A DNA stretch of 64,000 nt from Bradyrhizobium sp. CCGE-LA001 (GTDB taxonomy: Bacteria; Pseudomonadota; Alphaproteobacteria; Rhizobiales; Xanthobacteraceae), in assembly GCF_000296215.2 (NCBI RefSeq), contig NZ_CP013949.1, forward strand, positions 7,247,501 through 7,311,500, in the 5' to 3' direction. Both the position numbers and the translations under genes were made by a program. Positions within the stretch are counted from its first letter, which is position 1, and each line of letters opens with the position of its first letter. The notes under the pieces were generated by a model, which saw only the letters and a program-made list of their open reading frames with translations, did not search any database and was not told the origin of the DNA. Positions 36,533 through 44,834 of the stretch are shown one piece after another.

Positions 36533-37972
36533 ATGAGTGCTGAAGGCCCATCGCCGACCGAGCCGGCGCCTCGGCGTCCCAAGGTGATCAAGACCAACCA
36601 GCAGCAGGTTTTCCTCTACGTCGTGCTGACCCTGCTGCTGTCGTTCGCCACCGTCTGGGCCGGCCGCACGCTGTTGCACAATTCGGAAACGCTGACCTTT
36701 GCCGTCGGTGCTGCCAACAGCGACGAGGCGCTGTTCGCGGCCAAGCTCGCCACGCTCCTGAAAAACAACGCATCCCGCTTCCGGATCAATATCGTCAACA
36801 ACGCTGATAACACCAAGGCCATCGCACAATTCGACCGCAAGCAGGCCGACCTCGCCGTGCTGCGCACGGACGCCAAGGTGCCGCTGCGGGCGCGCGCGCT
36901 TGCGGTCCTCGAGCACGATCTCGTGCTCCTGCTCGGTCCCGGCAACAAGAAGATCAAGTCGCTCGCCGAGCTGAAGAAGAAGAAAGTCGCGGTGATCGCC
37001 GAGAGCGAATCCTCTCTCGCCTTCGTCCGCAGCATCCTCGACGTCTCCGACGGCCCTGATGCCGCGAAGATCCAGATGGCGCCGCAGGGCGCAACGCTCG
37101 ACAAGCTGTTTGCCCCGGCAAACGGCTTCGGCGCCGTGATCGCCGTCGTCCATGCCTCGAAGGCGGTGCGGGACAAGTCCTATGAGCAAGCCGCCAAGCG
37201 CGGCGGCTTCACGCTGAACGCGATCGAGGAAGCCAAGGCGCTGGCGCGCAAATTCCCCGGCATTTCCGACGAGACGCTGACGGCGGGCACGGTGTCGACG
37301 TCCCCGCAAATTCCCGACGACGACCTCGACACGATCGGGCTCGAATGGCTGCTGGTCGCGCAATCCAGGATGTCACCGAGCACCGCGGGCGAGCTCGCGC
37401 GCATCGTCTACGAGAACAAGTCCGCGCTCGGGCTCGACAACGGCTTTGCCACCCGGATCGAGCCGGCCTCGGTCGAGAAGGACGCCTTCGTGATCGCGCA
37501 TCGGGGCGCCGCCGACTACATCAACGACGACACCAAGTCGTTCCTGGATAAGTACAGCGACTTGATGTATGTGGGCGCCGCCGCACTCAGCATCATCGGC
37601 TCGATCTTCGCCGCGATCTACGCCAAGGTCACGCGGATCGCGCCGGAGAAGGCCAGCGAGCTCTCCACCGCCATCCTCGACGTCGGCGAGCGGATCGAGC
37701 ACGCCCATTCGCTCGACCAGCTCGAATGCCTTCAGGACGAGCTGGAAGGCATTTTGCGCGGGGCGGTCATCGGCCTCAGAGACGGCACGATCAGCACCGA
37801 CGGGCTCGACACCTTCAAGCTCGGCTACGAATTCGTCCGCGACGAGATCGGCATGCGCCGGGACTATCTGAAACGTCATGCCAGCGAGACGGAAAAGGCC
37901 GCGCGCGATGCGGGCCCCGCTCAGCACGACGACAGCAACGTCGTGGTGGTCAAAACTGCGCAGAGCGCCTGA
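36533..37972 (+). CDS. Membrane-anchored TAXI-family (NMT1-like) solute-binding protein
   Basis: A 479-residue protein. An N-terminal cytoplasmic tail is followed by a membrane helix at about 26-46 (VFLYVVLTLLLSFATVWAG), a TAXI/NMT1-type periplasmic domain (about 50-335; FAVGAANSDEALFAAKLATLL, ADLAVLRTDAKVPLRARALAVLEHDLVLLLGP), a second helix at about 343-365 (MYVGAAALSIIGSIFAAIYAKV), and a C-terminal helical cytoplasmic part. No TRAP permease is adjacent, so it may sense rather than transport. The two-helix anchored layout is unlike a free TAXI receptor. Confidence 0.82.
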   Translation: MSAEGPSPTEPAPRRPKVIKTNQQQVFLYVVLTLLLSFATVWAGRTLLHNSETLTFAVGAANSDEALFAAKLATLLKNNASRFRINIVNNADNTKAIAQFDRKQADLAVLRTDAKVPLRARALAVLEHDLVLLLGPGNKKIKSLAELKKKKVAVIAESESSLAFVRSILDVSDGPDAAKIQMAPQGATLDKLFAPANGFGAVIAVVHASKAVRDKSYEQAAKRGGFTLNAIEEAKALARKFPGISDETLTAGTVSTSPQIPDDDLDTIGLEWLLVAQSRMSPSTAGELARIVYENKSALGLDNGFATRIEPASVEKDAFVIAHRGAADYINDDTKSFLDKYSDLMYVGAAALSIIGSIFAAIYAKVTRIAPEKASELSTAILDVGERIEHAHSLDQLECLQDELEGILRGAVIGLRDGTISTDGLDTFKLGYEFVRDEIGMRRDYLKRHASETEKAARDAGPAQHDDSNVVVVKTAQSA

Positions 37973-38091
37973 TCGGCCGGCTTGATGCCCTCGGGTCAGG
38001 CCGGCATCCTGACGGTGGACTGAAGGTCGGAACCCAGGAACCGTCCCCATCTGCAACCGTTGGCTCCGGGATTGCAACCGGAGAACGCAGC

Positions 38092-38310
38092 ATGCGTACG
38101 CTCCTCATCATCTTCCTGCTGGGAATGCTGGCGGCGGTTGGCTATTTCGCTTATTCCGCCATGGCGGTCGAAGGCGAGCCGATCCCGACGGAAGGCTATT
38201 GGGCCCTCGCGCTGGGGGCGGGATTTTCCGTCGTCGTCGGCATCGGCCTGATGGTGCTGCTGTTCTTCAGCAGTCGCCGGGGCTATGACGAACCGCCGCA
38301 TTTCAGGTAG
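38092..38310 (+). CDS. Small two-helix membrane protein
   Basis: A 72-residue protein, ATG at 38092 with GGAGAACGCAGC upstream. It has two hydrophobic helices (about 3-24, LLIIFLLGMLAAVGYFAYSAM, and 38-62, LALGAGFSVVVGIGLMVLLFF) separated by a short polar loop, and a charged tail. No family recognised. It lies 119 bp after the TAXI gene and may be co-transcribed. Confidence 0.65.
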   Translation: MRTLLIIFLLGMLAAVGYFAYSAMAVEGEPIPTEGYWALALGAGFSVVVGIGLMVLLFFSSRRGYDEPPHFR

Positions 38311-38555
38311 TTCCGAGAAACGGAGAACATCCACTGGCGGGCGCCGATGCCGGCCACGCTGCCGGCGCTGTCATTGACGGCCTCGGCCCAGGCGGGCACT
38401 TTGCAGCGAGAGGTCCAACCTTGGACCCAGACCAACCGAGCCGCCGTCCTGCATGTCTCACTTCGCTGATCTCTGCCTTGGCCCTGTTTGCGGTTGCCAC
38501 GGCCGGCCGCAACGATGCAAAACGCCCGCGCTCGAAAACAATAGTGGAGACAAGA

Positions 38556-39341
38556 ATGTCGGATACAGCCGACGCAGCATCCGGCCCCGTGCTCGAAATC
38601 GATGGCGCACGCGCCACCATCCGCCTCAACCGTCCCAAGCATCTCAACAGGCTCCAGGCAGAGGATCTGGGCGAGCTGGTGAGACTGTTCGACCGGATCG
38701 AGACTGATCCCGCCATTCGCGTGCTGGTGCTGACCGGCACCGGGCGCGCCTTCTCCGCGGGCTACGATCTCAATTCGGTGGCGGAGCGCGCCGTCAGCGC
38801 CCATGAGCAGCAGAGCGCGGGCTCGGCGTTCGAGGTGGTCGTCAACCGCCTCGAGGATCTCGGCGTTCCCACGATCTGCCGGCTCAACGGCGGCGTCTAT
38901 GGCGGCTCGACCGACCTCGCGCTGGCCTGCGATTTCCGCATCGGCATCGACACCGCCGAGATGTTCATGCCGGCGGCCCGGCTCGGGCTGCATTATTACC
39001 CGAGCGGCATCAAGCGCTACGTGACCAGGCTCGGCCTCGACAATGCGAAGAAGCTGTTCCTGACCGCGCAAAAGATCGGTGCGCCGGAGATGCTGCGTAT
39101 CGGCTATCTCACGGCGATGGTGCCGATAGAATTGCTGGACGAGGAGGTGGAGAAGCTCGCGGCCGTCCTCGCCGGCAACGCGCCGCAGGCGATGCGCGGC
39201 ATGAAACGCGCCATCAACGAGTTCGCCCGCGGCGAGCTCGACGAAGCCGCCGCCGACCAGCGTCACCGCGACAGCATGCGCAGCGACGAGATCAAGGAAG
39301 GCATCAAGGCGTTCGCGGAGAAGCGGGCGCCGCGGTTTTGA
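38556..39341 (+). CDS. Crotonase-fold protein lacking both catalytic glutamates
   Basis: A 261-residue enoyl-CoA hydratase/isomerase family protein; ATG at 38556 after GTGGAGACAAGA. The fold motifs are present (RATIRLNRPKHLNRL; GRAFSAGYDL; LNGGVYGGSTDLALACDFRIG; FMPAARLGLHYYPSGIKRYV), but where hydratases have Glu in GGGLELA this protein has Asp (GGSTDLA), and where they have Glu in LPE..LGL it has Ala (MPAARLGL). It therefore probably is not a normal hydratase; an isomerase, hydrolase or other crotonase chemistry is possible. Confidence 0.85.
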   Translation: MSDTADAASGPVLEIDGARATIRLNRPKHLNRLQAEDLGELVRLFDRIETDPAIRVLVLTGTGRAFSAGYDLNSVAERAVSAHEQQSAGSAFEVVVNRLEDLGVPTICRLNGGVYGGSTDLALACDFRIGIDTAEMFMPAARLGLHYYPSGIKRYVTRLGLDNAKKLFLTAQKIGAPEMLRIGYLTAMVPIELLDEEVEKLAAVLAGNAPQAMRGMKRAINEFARGELDEAAADQRHRDSMRSDEIKEGIKAFAEKRAPRF

Positions 39342-39382
39342 GGGGCCGGCAAGGGAGTACCAGGAAGCGCCTCATGTTCCGC

Positions 39383-39539
39383 TGTCGTCCCGGACAAGCG
39401 CAGCGAAGCGGAGCGCCGATCCGGGACCCATAGCCACAGGGTGTGGTTATGGAAAGGGCTGGTAACTCCAAGTCTTCGCCAAACCAAATCCTGTGGTTAT
39501 GGGTCCCGGGCTCGCGCTTTGCGCGCCCCGGGACGACGG
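39383..39539. repeat. Intergenic palindromic repeat (GTCCCGGA / CCGGGAC family)
   Basis: TGTCGTCCCGG at the left pairs with CCGGGACGACGG at the right; ATCCGGGACCCATA..CCACAGG and CCTGTGGTTATGGGTCCCGG form the inner arms. It is related to the element at 20639 and fills the convergent gap before the GST gene. Confidence 0.78.
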
Positions 39540-39557
39540 CGCAGGTGGGGACGACAG

Positions 39558-40196
39558 CTATCCCCCAACCGCCTTGGCATGCTGTGCGGCCATCTCATCA
39601 TCGGCCGCATTGATGCGCTGGAACGCAGGCCGCGAGGTCATGCGCTCGGCATAACGGACGAAGACGTCCTTCTTCGGCACGATGCCGAACATCATGGTCC
39701 AGCTGAGCGCCACGCCCCAGAGCACGTCTGCTGCGGTCATGCGCTCGCCGAGTAGGTACGGCCCTTTCGACAGCTGCGCCTCGAGCGCGCCCAGCATGGT
39801 GTCGTAATCGGCATAGGGCGATTGCGTGATTGGCGCCGGCTCGCGCTGCATGAACTTGTCGATCATGGCCGGCTCGAACGACGAGCCGTAATAGGCGATC
39901 CAGCGCAGATAAGGCCCGCGCAGCGGATCGTTCAGGGCGGGCGTCAGCCCGGCCTGCGGAAACAGATCGGCAAGATAGATGGTGATCGCAACCTGCTCGG
40001 TCACCAGCGCTTCGCCGTAGCGGACCGCCGGCACCTTGCCGAGCGGATTGATGGCGAGATAGGCGGGCTGGCGCTGCTCGCCGGCCTTCATGTTGAGGAC
40101 GTGCAGATCGTAAGGCGCGCCCAGCTCCTCCAGCAGCACCCGCGTGCCTGTGGCCCGGCTCTGCGGCGAGTAATACAGCGTGATGCGGTCGGTCAT
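39558..40196 (-). CDS. Glutathione S-transferase
   Basis: A 212-residue GST. The N-terminal domain (ITLYYSPQSRATGTRVLLEELGAPYDLHVLNMKAGEQRQPAYLAINPLGKVPAVRYGEALVTEQVAITIYLADLFP) has the cis-Pro of GKVPAV and the TEQVAI glutathione-binding region; a helical C-terminal domain follows (LLGERMTAADVLWGVAL). The ATG at 40196 gives the standard start. It is divergent from a WYL regulator whose probable operator lies at 40244-40272, so the regulator likely controls it. Confidence 0.9.
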   Translation of the reverse strand: MTDRITLYYSPQSRATGTRVLLEELGAPYDLHVLNMKAGEQRQPAYLAINPLGKVPAVRYGEALVTEQVAITIYLADLFPQAGLTPALNDPLRGPYLRWIAYYGSSFEPAMIDKFMQREPAPITQSPYADYDTMLGALEAQLSKGPYLLGERMTAADVLWGVALSWTMMFGIVPKKDVFVRYAERMTSRPAFQRINAADDEMAAQHAKAVGG

Positions 40197-40243
40197 GGCG
40201 GGGATCCCATCTGGCGTTTGGCGATGGCGCAGCTTGTAGCGGA

Positions 40244-40272
40244 CCATACCTGACATCCTGTGTCAGGTATGG
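40244..40272. promoter_or_regulatory. Perfect 12-bp inverted repeat between GST and WYL genes (operator)
   Basis: CCATACCTGACA at 40244-40255 and TGTCAGGTATGG at 40261-40272 are exact complements with a 5-bp TCCTG spacer. It sits 11 bp before the WYL start codon and 47 bp before the GST start, which suits control of both promoters. Confidence 0.78.
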
Positions 40273-40283
40273 TTTAAGGCATC

Positions 40284-41303
40284 ATGCGCGCGAGCCGGAT
40301 GTTGTCGATCCTCGCCACCCTCCAGGCCAGGGGCCAAGTCACCGCGCCCGAGCTTGCGGAGGCCTGCGAGGTGTCGGTGCGCACGATCTATCGCGACATC
40401 GATGCGCTCGCAGCGTCAGGCGTTCCCGTTTATGCCGACCGCGGCGCGGAGGGTGGCTATCGCTTGCTCGACGGCTACCGCGTGCGGCTGAATGGCCTGT
40501 CGCAAAGCGAGGCTGGCGCGCTGTTCCTGGCGGGACTGCCGGGGCCGGCCGCGGCGCTCGGGCTCGACGCTGCGATGATCGCCGCCCAGAACAAGCTGAT
40601 GGCGGCATTGCCCGCGAATCTGCGCGAGGACGCCGGGCGGATGCAGGAACGCTTTTACCTGGACGCGCCGGGCTGGTTCGGCGAGGCCGAGGATCCCAAA
40701 CATCTGCGCACCATTGCCGGCGCGGCTCTACGGGGGACGCTGATCAAGATCCGCTATCAGAGCTGGCGCTCGGAGAAGCAGCGCCGGGTCGCACCGCTCG
40801 GCCTCGTGCTGAAGGGCGGCAGCTGGTATCTCGCAGGGCAGGTCGACCGCAGCGTGCGCACCTATCGCATCGCACGCGTGCTCGACTGCACGGCGCTCGA
40901 CGAGCGCTTCGATCGCCCCGCCGATTTCGCTCTTGCTGCGTATTGGCAGACTGCGACACTTCGTCTCGAAACCGAGATGCATCCCAATGTCGCAATCGTT
41001 CGCCTGTCGCCGTTCGGCGTCAAGCTGCTCGACGCGCTGAGCCAGCCTTACGTCAAGGCGCGCACGCAGATCGAGGAGACAGTTGATGCCGATGGCTGGC
41101 GCATTGCGAAAGTGCCGGTGGGCAAGACGTCATGGCATGCGGCGTCCGAATTGCTGCGGCTGGGCCCCGAGGCCGAAGTGCTGGAGCCTGCCGATCTCCG
41201 CGACAAGTTGGCCGAGCTGACGCAGGCCATGGCCGCGCGCTATCGCACGGCGCCGAAAGCCGGGCGGTGGCGTAAATCACCGAGGGCGACGAAACAGTCC
41301 TGA
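40284..41303 (+). CDS. WYL-domain (YafY-type) transcriptional regulator, long form
   Basis: A 339-residue regulator. The HTH domain (1-60: RASRMLSILATLQARGQVTAPELAEACEVSVRTIYRDIDALAASGVPVYADRGAEGGYRLLDGY) is followed by a WYL domain (about 145-215; KIRYQSWRSEKQRRVAPLGLVLKGGSWYLAGQVDRSVRTYRIARV) and the WCX C-terminal extension. The start codon lies 11 bp from a perfect inverted repeat. It probably regulates itself and the divergent GST. Confidence 0.92.
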   Translation: MRASRMLSILATLQARGQVTAPELAEACEVSVRTIYRDIDALAASGVPVYADRGAEGGYRLLDGYRVRLNGLSQSEAGALFLAGLPGPAAALGLDAAMIAAQNKLMAALPANLREDAGRMQERFYLDAPGWFGEAEDPKHLRTIAGAALRGTLIKIRYQSWRSEKQRRVAPLGLVLKGGSWYLAGQVDRSVRTYRIARVLDCTALDERFDRPADFALAAYWQTATLRLETEMHPNVAIVRLSPFGVKLLDALSQPYVKARTQIEETVDADGWRIAKVPVGKTSWHAASELLRLGPEAEVLEPADLRDKLAELTQAMAARYRTAPKAGRWRKSPRATKQS

Positions 41304-41400
41304 AACACGATTCTCAGCCAACGGCGTGAACGCATTCCCGTTTCGACCCGACCGAGATGCAGGGACACAACAATGGCCCTGCGCCACATGGAGAATGAAG

Positions 41401-41652
41401 ATGTTTCGTAAGCTTGCACTTGGTCTGATCGCCGCCGGTTCGCTCGGCGTTGCCGCCCTCGCGCCCACCGCGGCTTCGGCCGGCGGCTTCCATCACCATC
41501 ATCACGGTCATCACCACTGGGGTCCCGGCTGGGGCGTCGGCGGTATCTACCTCAACACCGGCGTCAGCAGCTGCTATCGCGAACGCCTCGTCCAGACCCG
41601 TCACGGCCTGCGCGTTCGCGTCGTGAATGTCTGCGCCTACGGCATCTACTGA
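41401..41652 (+). CDS. Small exported histidine-rich protein
   Basis: An 83-residue protein. ATG at 41401 has GGAGA seven bases upstream; an ATG two codons earlier is too close to it. A Sec signal peptide (MFRKLALGLIAAGSLGVAALAPTAASA) is followed by GGFHHHHHGHHHWGPGWGVGG and a C-terminal part with two cysteines (SSCYRERLVQTRHGLRVRVVNVCAYGIY). The eight His in ten residues suggest metal binding in the periplasm. A terminator follows. Confidence 0.8.
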   Translation: MFRKLALGLIAAGSLGVAALAPTAASAGGFHHHHHGHHHWGPGWGVGGIYLNTGVSSCYRERLVQTRHGLRVRVVNVCAYGIY

Positions 41653-41672
41653 TATCTCACCGTCACGACAAA

Positions 41673-41700
41673 GCTCCGGTCGCGCTGCGACCGGAGTTTT
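41673..41700 (+). terminator. Rho-independent terminator after the His-rich gene
   Basis: Ten-base stem CTCCGGTCGC / GCGACCGGAG with a three-base loop, followed by TTTT. The A-rich left flank (ACAAAG) may let it serve the convergent desaturase gene as well. Confidence 0.88.
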
Positions 41701-41708
41701 GCGTTCAG

Positions 41709-42656
41709 CTATCCCGTCTGCCGCTGCCGGCGAAACCAGGCCCAGGTCTCGCGCGTCGTTCTGATGTAGCCGCGACCGCGATGGATGATCTCGCCGTCGA
41801 CGATCTCGTTCAGCTTCGGCAGCGCGTGAAAGGGGATCGAGGGATAGGCGTGATGCTCGACATGGTAGGGCATGTTCCACGCGAACCATTTGACGATCGC
41901 ACCGGTATAGGTGGTGCGGGTATTCTCGAAGGCGCTGCGGGTACGGTCGCAGCCGGTGTGCTCGGCATAGAGATAGGGCCGCAGGAAGAATTGCCCGATG
42001 ACGAGCGGCACGACCCAGACCCAGAGCAGCAGGGCCGAGGACAACCACAGCGACAGCGCGAAGAGCAGCGCATAAAGCGCGAGATAGGCGCGCGCCTCGC
42101 GTACGATGACGGCGCGCTTGTTCTCGGGAATCCAGGGGGCGGCGACCCTTCCGGTGACGGCGTGGCCGAGCATCAGCCGGAGACGAACGGCGACCTGGAG
42201 CAGGCCGCTATAGGCGATCGCAAGCTGGGTGTCGGATGTCGGCTTCACGCCGACGATCAGCTCCGGGTCCTTTTCCGGATCCTGCGTGTAGCGATGATGG
42301 TCCCAGTGAAACAGGCAGTAATATTCGTAAGGCAATCCGATCAGGAAAGCCGAGAGATTGCCCACGATCAGATTGAGGCTGCGGCTTTTGAACGCCGTCT
42401 TGTGCGCGGTCTCGTGCACCGCCATGAACAGGAAGGCGACGACATAGCCCTGCATGGCCATCAGCGGCAGCGCCCAGAGCACGCCATGGCGCGAGCTGAC
42501 GATCCAGATCAGCGTCCCCATCAACAGGATCGCACCGTAATGGCCGAGGCTCTGCACGGCGCCCCTGAGATTGGAGCGAACCGACAGCTCGCGCAGCATT
42601 GCCGGCGTCAGGGGCTTCAGGCGATGACCAGGCTCTGAGACGGTTGCGTCAGTCAT
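41709..42656 (-). CDS. Membrane fatty acid desaturase-type protein
   Basis: A 315-residue integral membrane di-iron protein. The three histidine boxes are HETAH (81-85), HWDHH (117-121) and HVEHH (about 265-269), separated by two pairs of membrane helices. It belongs to the fatty acid desaturase/hydroxylase superfamily. It is downstream of a MetX-like gene by 14 bp on the same strand, so they form an operon. The lipid or other substrate cannot be read from the sequence. Confidence 0.9.
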   Translation of the reverse strand: MTDATVSEPGHRLKPLTPAMLRELSVRSNLRGAVQSLGHYGAILLMGTLIWIVSSRHGVLWALPLMAMQGYVVAFLFMAVHETAHKTAFKSRSLNLIVGNLSAFLIGLPYEYYCLFHWDHHRYTQDPEKDPELIVGVKPTSDTQLAIAYSGLLQVAVRLRLMLGHAVTGRVAAPWIPENKRAVIVREARAYLALYALLFALSLWLSSALLLWVWVVPLVIGQFFLRPYLYAEHTGCDRTRSAFENTRTTYTGAIVKWFAWNMPYHVEHHAYPSIPFHALPKLNEIVDGEIIHRGRGYIRTTRETWAWFRRQRQTG

Positions 42657-42670
42657 GATCGGAAGCCCAC

Positions 42671-43687
42671 CTATTTGCTGAGAAGCGCCGCGATCTCGGC
42701 CTTGATGAAGGCCTCATCGCGCGCATTGCCAACGGGATTGCCGGCACGATGGCCGTGCAGCGACGGGATCGGATGCAGCACGGCCGATTTCGCGTGGGTC
42801 AGCCGCCCGAGTTCGTCCTCGTTGTCGCGGACGTCGAAATAGCGATCGGTTGCGCCCGGCATCAGCAGCATGTCCGCCTTGATCGCCGCCAGCGCGCGAT
42901 CGAGATCGCCTGCGAAAGCCGGGCAGCCACTGATGTCCCCGCCTTGCCAGATGTCGATCTGCGCCAGGAGATCGTTGGCGTCGCGCCGCGCGAAGGTCGT
43001 ATCCCAGGTGCGAACGAGATAATCCTCCAGCGCGGCGAAGCCGGCTTCGCGCCAGAGCTCATCGCGATAGAAACCATGCGACATGGCCCAGCCGGCATAG
43101 ACCCGCCCCATCGCTCGGTAGCCAGCAATAGGTTTGTCGACGAAGCGGCCCTCACGGAAAGCGGGATCGGCGGTCAGAGCGGCCTTCACGCTTTCGAGGA
43201 AGACATGGTTATAAGGCGCGCAGCGCGCGCTGCCGCAGACGATCGCCGCGCGCGCGACCATGTCAGGATGCAGCGCCGCCCAATGGTAGGCCTGCATGCC
43301 GCCCATCGACCAGCCATAGACCAGCGCGAGCTTCGAAATGCCGAAACCTTCGGTGAGCAGCCGGTGCTGGACCGCGATCGCATCGTGATAGGTCAGCTTC
43401 GGGAACGGCGCGGCGGTGTTCGACGGCGACGACGACAGGCCGTTGCCGAACAGATTCGGAATGATGATGAAGTAGCGCGAGGGATCGAGCACGCCGTCGG
43501 GCCGGATCAACCATTCGGTGTCGAAATGCTGGGCGCTGAAGGAGGTCGGGTAGAGGATGACATTGTCCCTGGCAGGGCTCAGCGTGCCATAGGTCTTATA
43601 GGCGAGCTTCAGCGACGGAAAGACGGTGCCGGACTGGAGCGTGACGTCTCCGGCCTCGAAAATCTCGTAGTTGCTCGGCCCGCTCAT
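42671..43687 (-). CDS. Homoserine O-acetyltransferase-like alpha/beta hydrolase
   Basis: A 338-residue alpha/beta-hydrolase of the MetX-like group. The nucleophile elbow is YGWSMGGMQAYHWAALHP, the N-terminus has LKLAYKTYGTLSPARDNVILYPTSFSA and FGNGLSSSPSNT (the family has GNGxSSSP), the Asp is in MPGATDRYFDVRDNEDELG and the His in PIPSLHGHRAGNP. Real MetX proteins acylate homoserine; homologues in other operons acylate or hydrolyse different substrates. Pairing with a desaturase rather than met genes argues for a non-methionine role. Confidence 0.83.
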   Translation of the reverse strand: MSGPSNYEIFEAGDVTLQSGTVFPSLKLAYKTYGTLSPARDNVILYPTSFSAQHFDTEWLIRPDGVLDPSRYFIIIPNLFGNGLSSSPSNTAAPFPKLTYHDAIAVQHRLLTEGFGISKLALVYGWSMGGMQAYHWAALHPDMVARAAIVCGSARCAPYNHVFLESVKAALTADPAFREGRFVDKPIAGYRAMGRVYAGWAMSHGFYRDELWREAGFAALEDYLVRTWDTTFARRDANDLLAQIDIWQGGDISGCPAFAGDLDRALAAIKADMLLMPGATDRYFDVRDNEDELGRLTHAKSAVLHPIPSLHGHRAGNPVGNARDEAFIKAEIAALLSK

Positions 43688-43792
43688 GCGTCCATCTTCC
43701 GCTCACACGGCCGCAGAACGCGCCCGTCCAAACAAACGAATGCATCGATCGTGCCGGACCAGCAAACGCATCGTTGCGCCCTCGTCATATAT

Positions 43793-43807
43793 TGTACCAT
43801 TAGTACA
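43793..43807. promoter_or_regulatory. Palindrome TGTAC-N5-GTACA upstream of the MetX-like/desaturase operon
   Basis: A perfect 15-bp dyad in an AT-rich stretch, 106 bp before the MetX-like start codon and just downstream of the end of the convergently-placed minus-strand MBL gene. It has the look of a TetR-type operator; no cognate regulator is next to it. Confidence 0.5.
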
Positions 43808-43846
43808 TTTATTTGGCGAACGCAAGATGAGCGGCGACGCGCCGCC

Positions 43847-44656
43847 TCACGCGATGGCCGCGATATATCGCTCCACCGACGCCGCGAACGCGGCCTTGGC
43901 TCCGCCTGCGATGTTGCGACCCCACCAGGCGCCATAGATCCGATCGAAGGCGTGCGGCTCCACCGCGGCTGCGATCCGCCGCACCGCGACGGCGTTGAGC
44001 GCCATGTAGTTAGGGTAGGAATACATGAAGCTGACGAAGCGGCGGTCCATAGTCACCTGCGCGATATCGCCGGTGAGCAACGCGCCCCTGCCCTCCGCGC
44101 CGCGCGACCAGTGCAGCATGGTGGCGCCCGCGAAATGACCGCCGGTGCGCAGGAGCAGCACCTCGTCGGAGATGCGCTGGCTCTCGCCGGTCCAATGCAC
44201 GATCGACGCATGCGGCCGTGTCACCCATTGGCGATCGTCGGCGTGCAGATAGACCGGCACGCCGCCGAAGGCGTCGCTCCAATCGGCGAGCGCGCCATAA
44301 TAGTGCGGATGCGAGATTGCGATGGCCTTCAGTCCGCCGAGCGAACGCACATGCGCGATCGCCTCCGCCGTCGCCAGCGGCACGCAGTCCCACATCAAGC
44401 AACCATCGCCGAGCGGCACCAGCAGCGCGCGCTGGCCGATGGCGAAGCTCGGCTCGAGCGAGAGGCCGGTGAGGCCGAGATCGTCGCGCCAAACGACGCG
44501 GTGACCTTCGGCCAGCGTCGCACGCGTCAGGAAAATCTGCCCATTCCAACCTACATACTGCCGCTCGTCCTCGCAAATCGGACAGGATGCGGGCGGATGT
44601 CCGCTGTCCGGAAATTGTGCGCCGCAGGTTTCGCAGATCCAGAGTGGCATGGCCAT
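43847..44656 (-). CDS. Metallo-beta-lactamase-fold protein with N-terminal zinc knuckle
   Basis: A 269-residue protein. The start (MAMPLWICETCGAQFPDSGHPPASCPICEDERQYVGWNGQ) forms a rubredoxin-like CxxC..CxxC zinc site. The rest resembles an MBL hydrolase: AIAISHPHYYGALADWSDAFGGVPVYLHADDRQW, TGGHFAGATMLHW and LLTGDIAQV. The first metal motif is SHPHYYG instead of HxHxDH, so one metal site looks incomplete. It may be a weak hydrolase or have a non-hydrolytic role. Substrate unknown. Confidence 0.8.
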   Translation of the reverse strand: MAMPLWICETCGAQFPDSGHPPASCPICEDERQYVGWNGQIFLTRATLAEGHRVVWRDDLGLTGLSLEPSFAIGQRALLVPLGDGCLMWDCVPLATAEAIAHVRSLGGLKAIAISHPHYYGALADWSDAFGGVPVYLHADDRQWVTRPHASIVHWTGESQRISDEVLLLRTGGHFAGATMLHWSRGAEGRGALLTGDIAQVTMDRRFVSFMYSYPNYMALNAVAVRRIAAAVEPHAFDRIYGAWWGRNIAGGAKAAFAASVERYIAAIA

Positions 44657-44834
44657 GATCCTGGTTGAAACATCGCGAGTATGACATGACGTCGCGCGCC
44701 ATGCGATCACAAGCGCGATCGGAACCAACGCGATGAGCACAGGTTAAGTTCTGGTCCGCCGCAGGCCCATTGGCCCGCACTCCCCGCCTCATGCGAGATC
44801 CAATTCGATCGGCAGCACCAAGTTCAGCGTCTCG

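Noticed and set aside
42749..44668. A 639-codon plus-strand frame across the MetX-like and MBL genes
   Set aside because: It spans two real minus-strand genes and their promoter region, lacks a ribosome site and has no domain.
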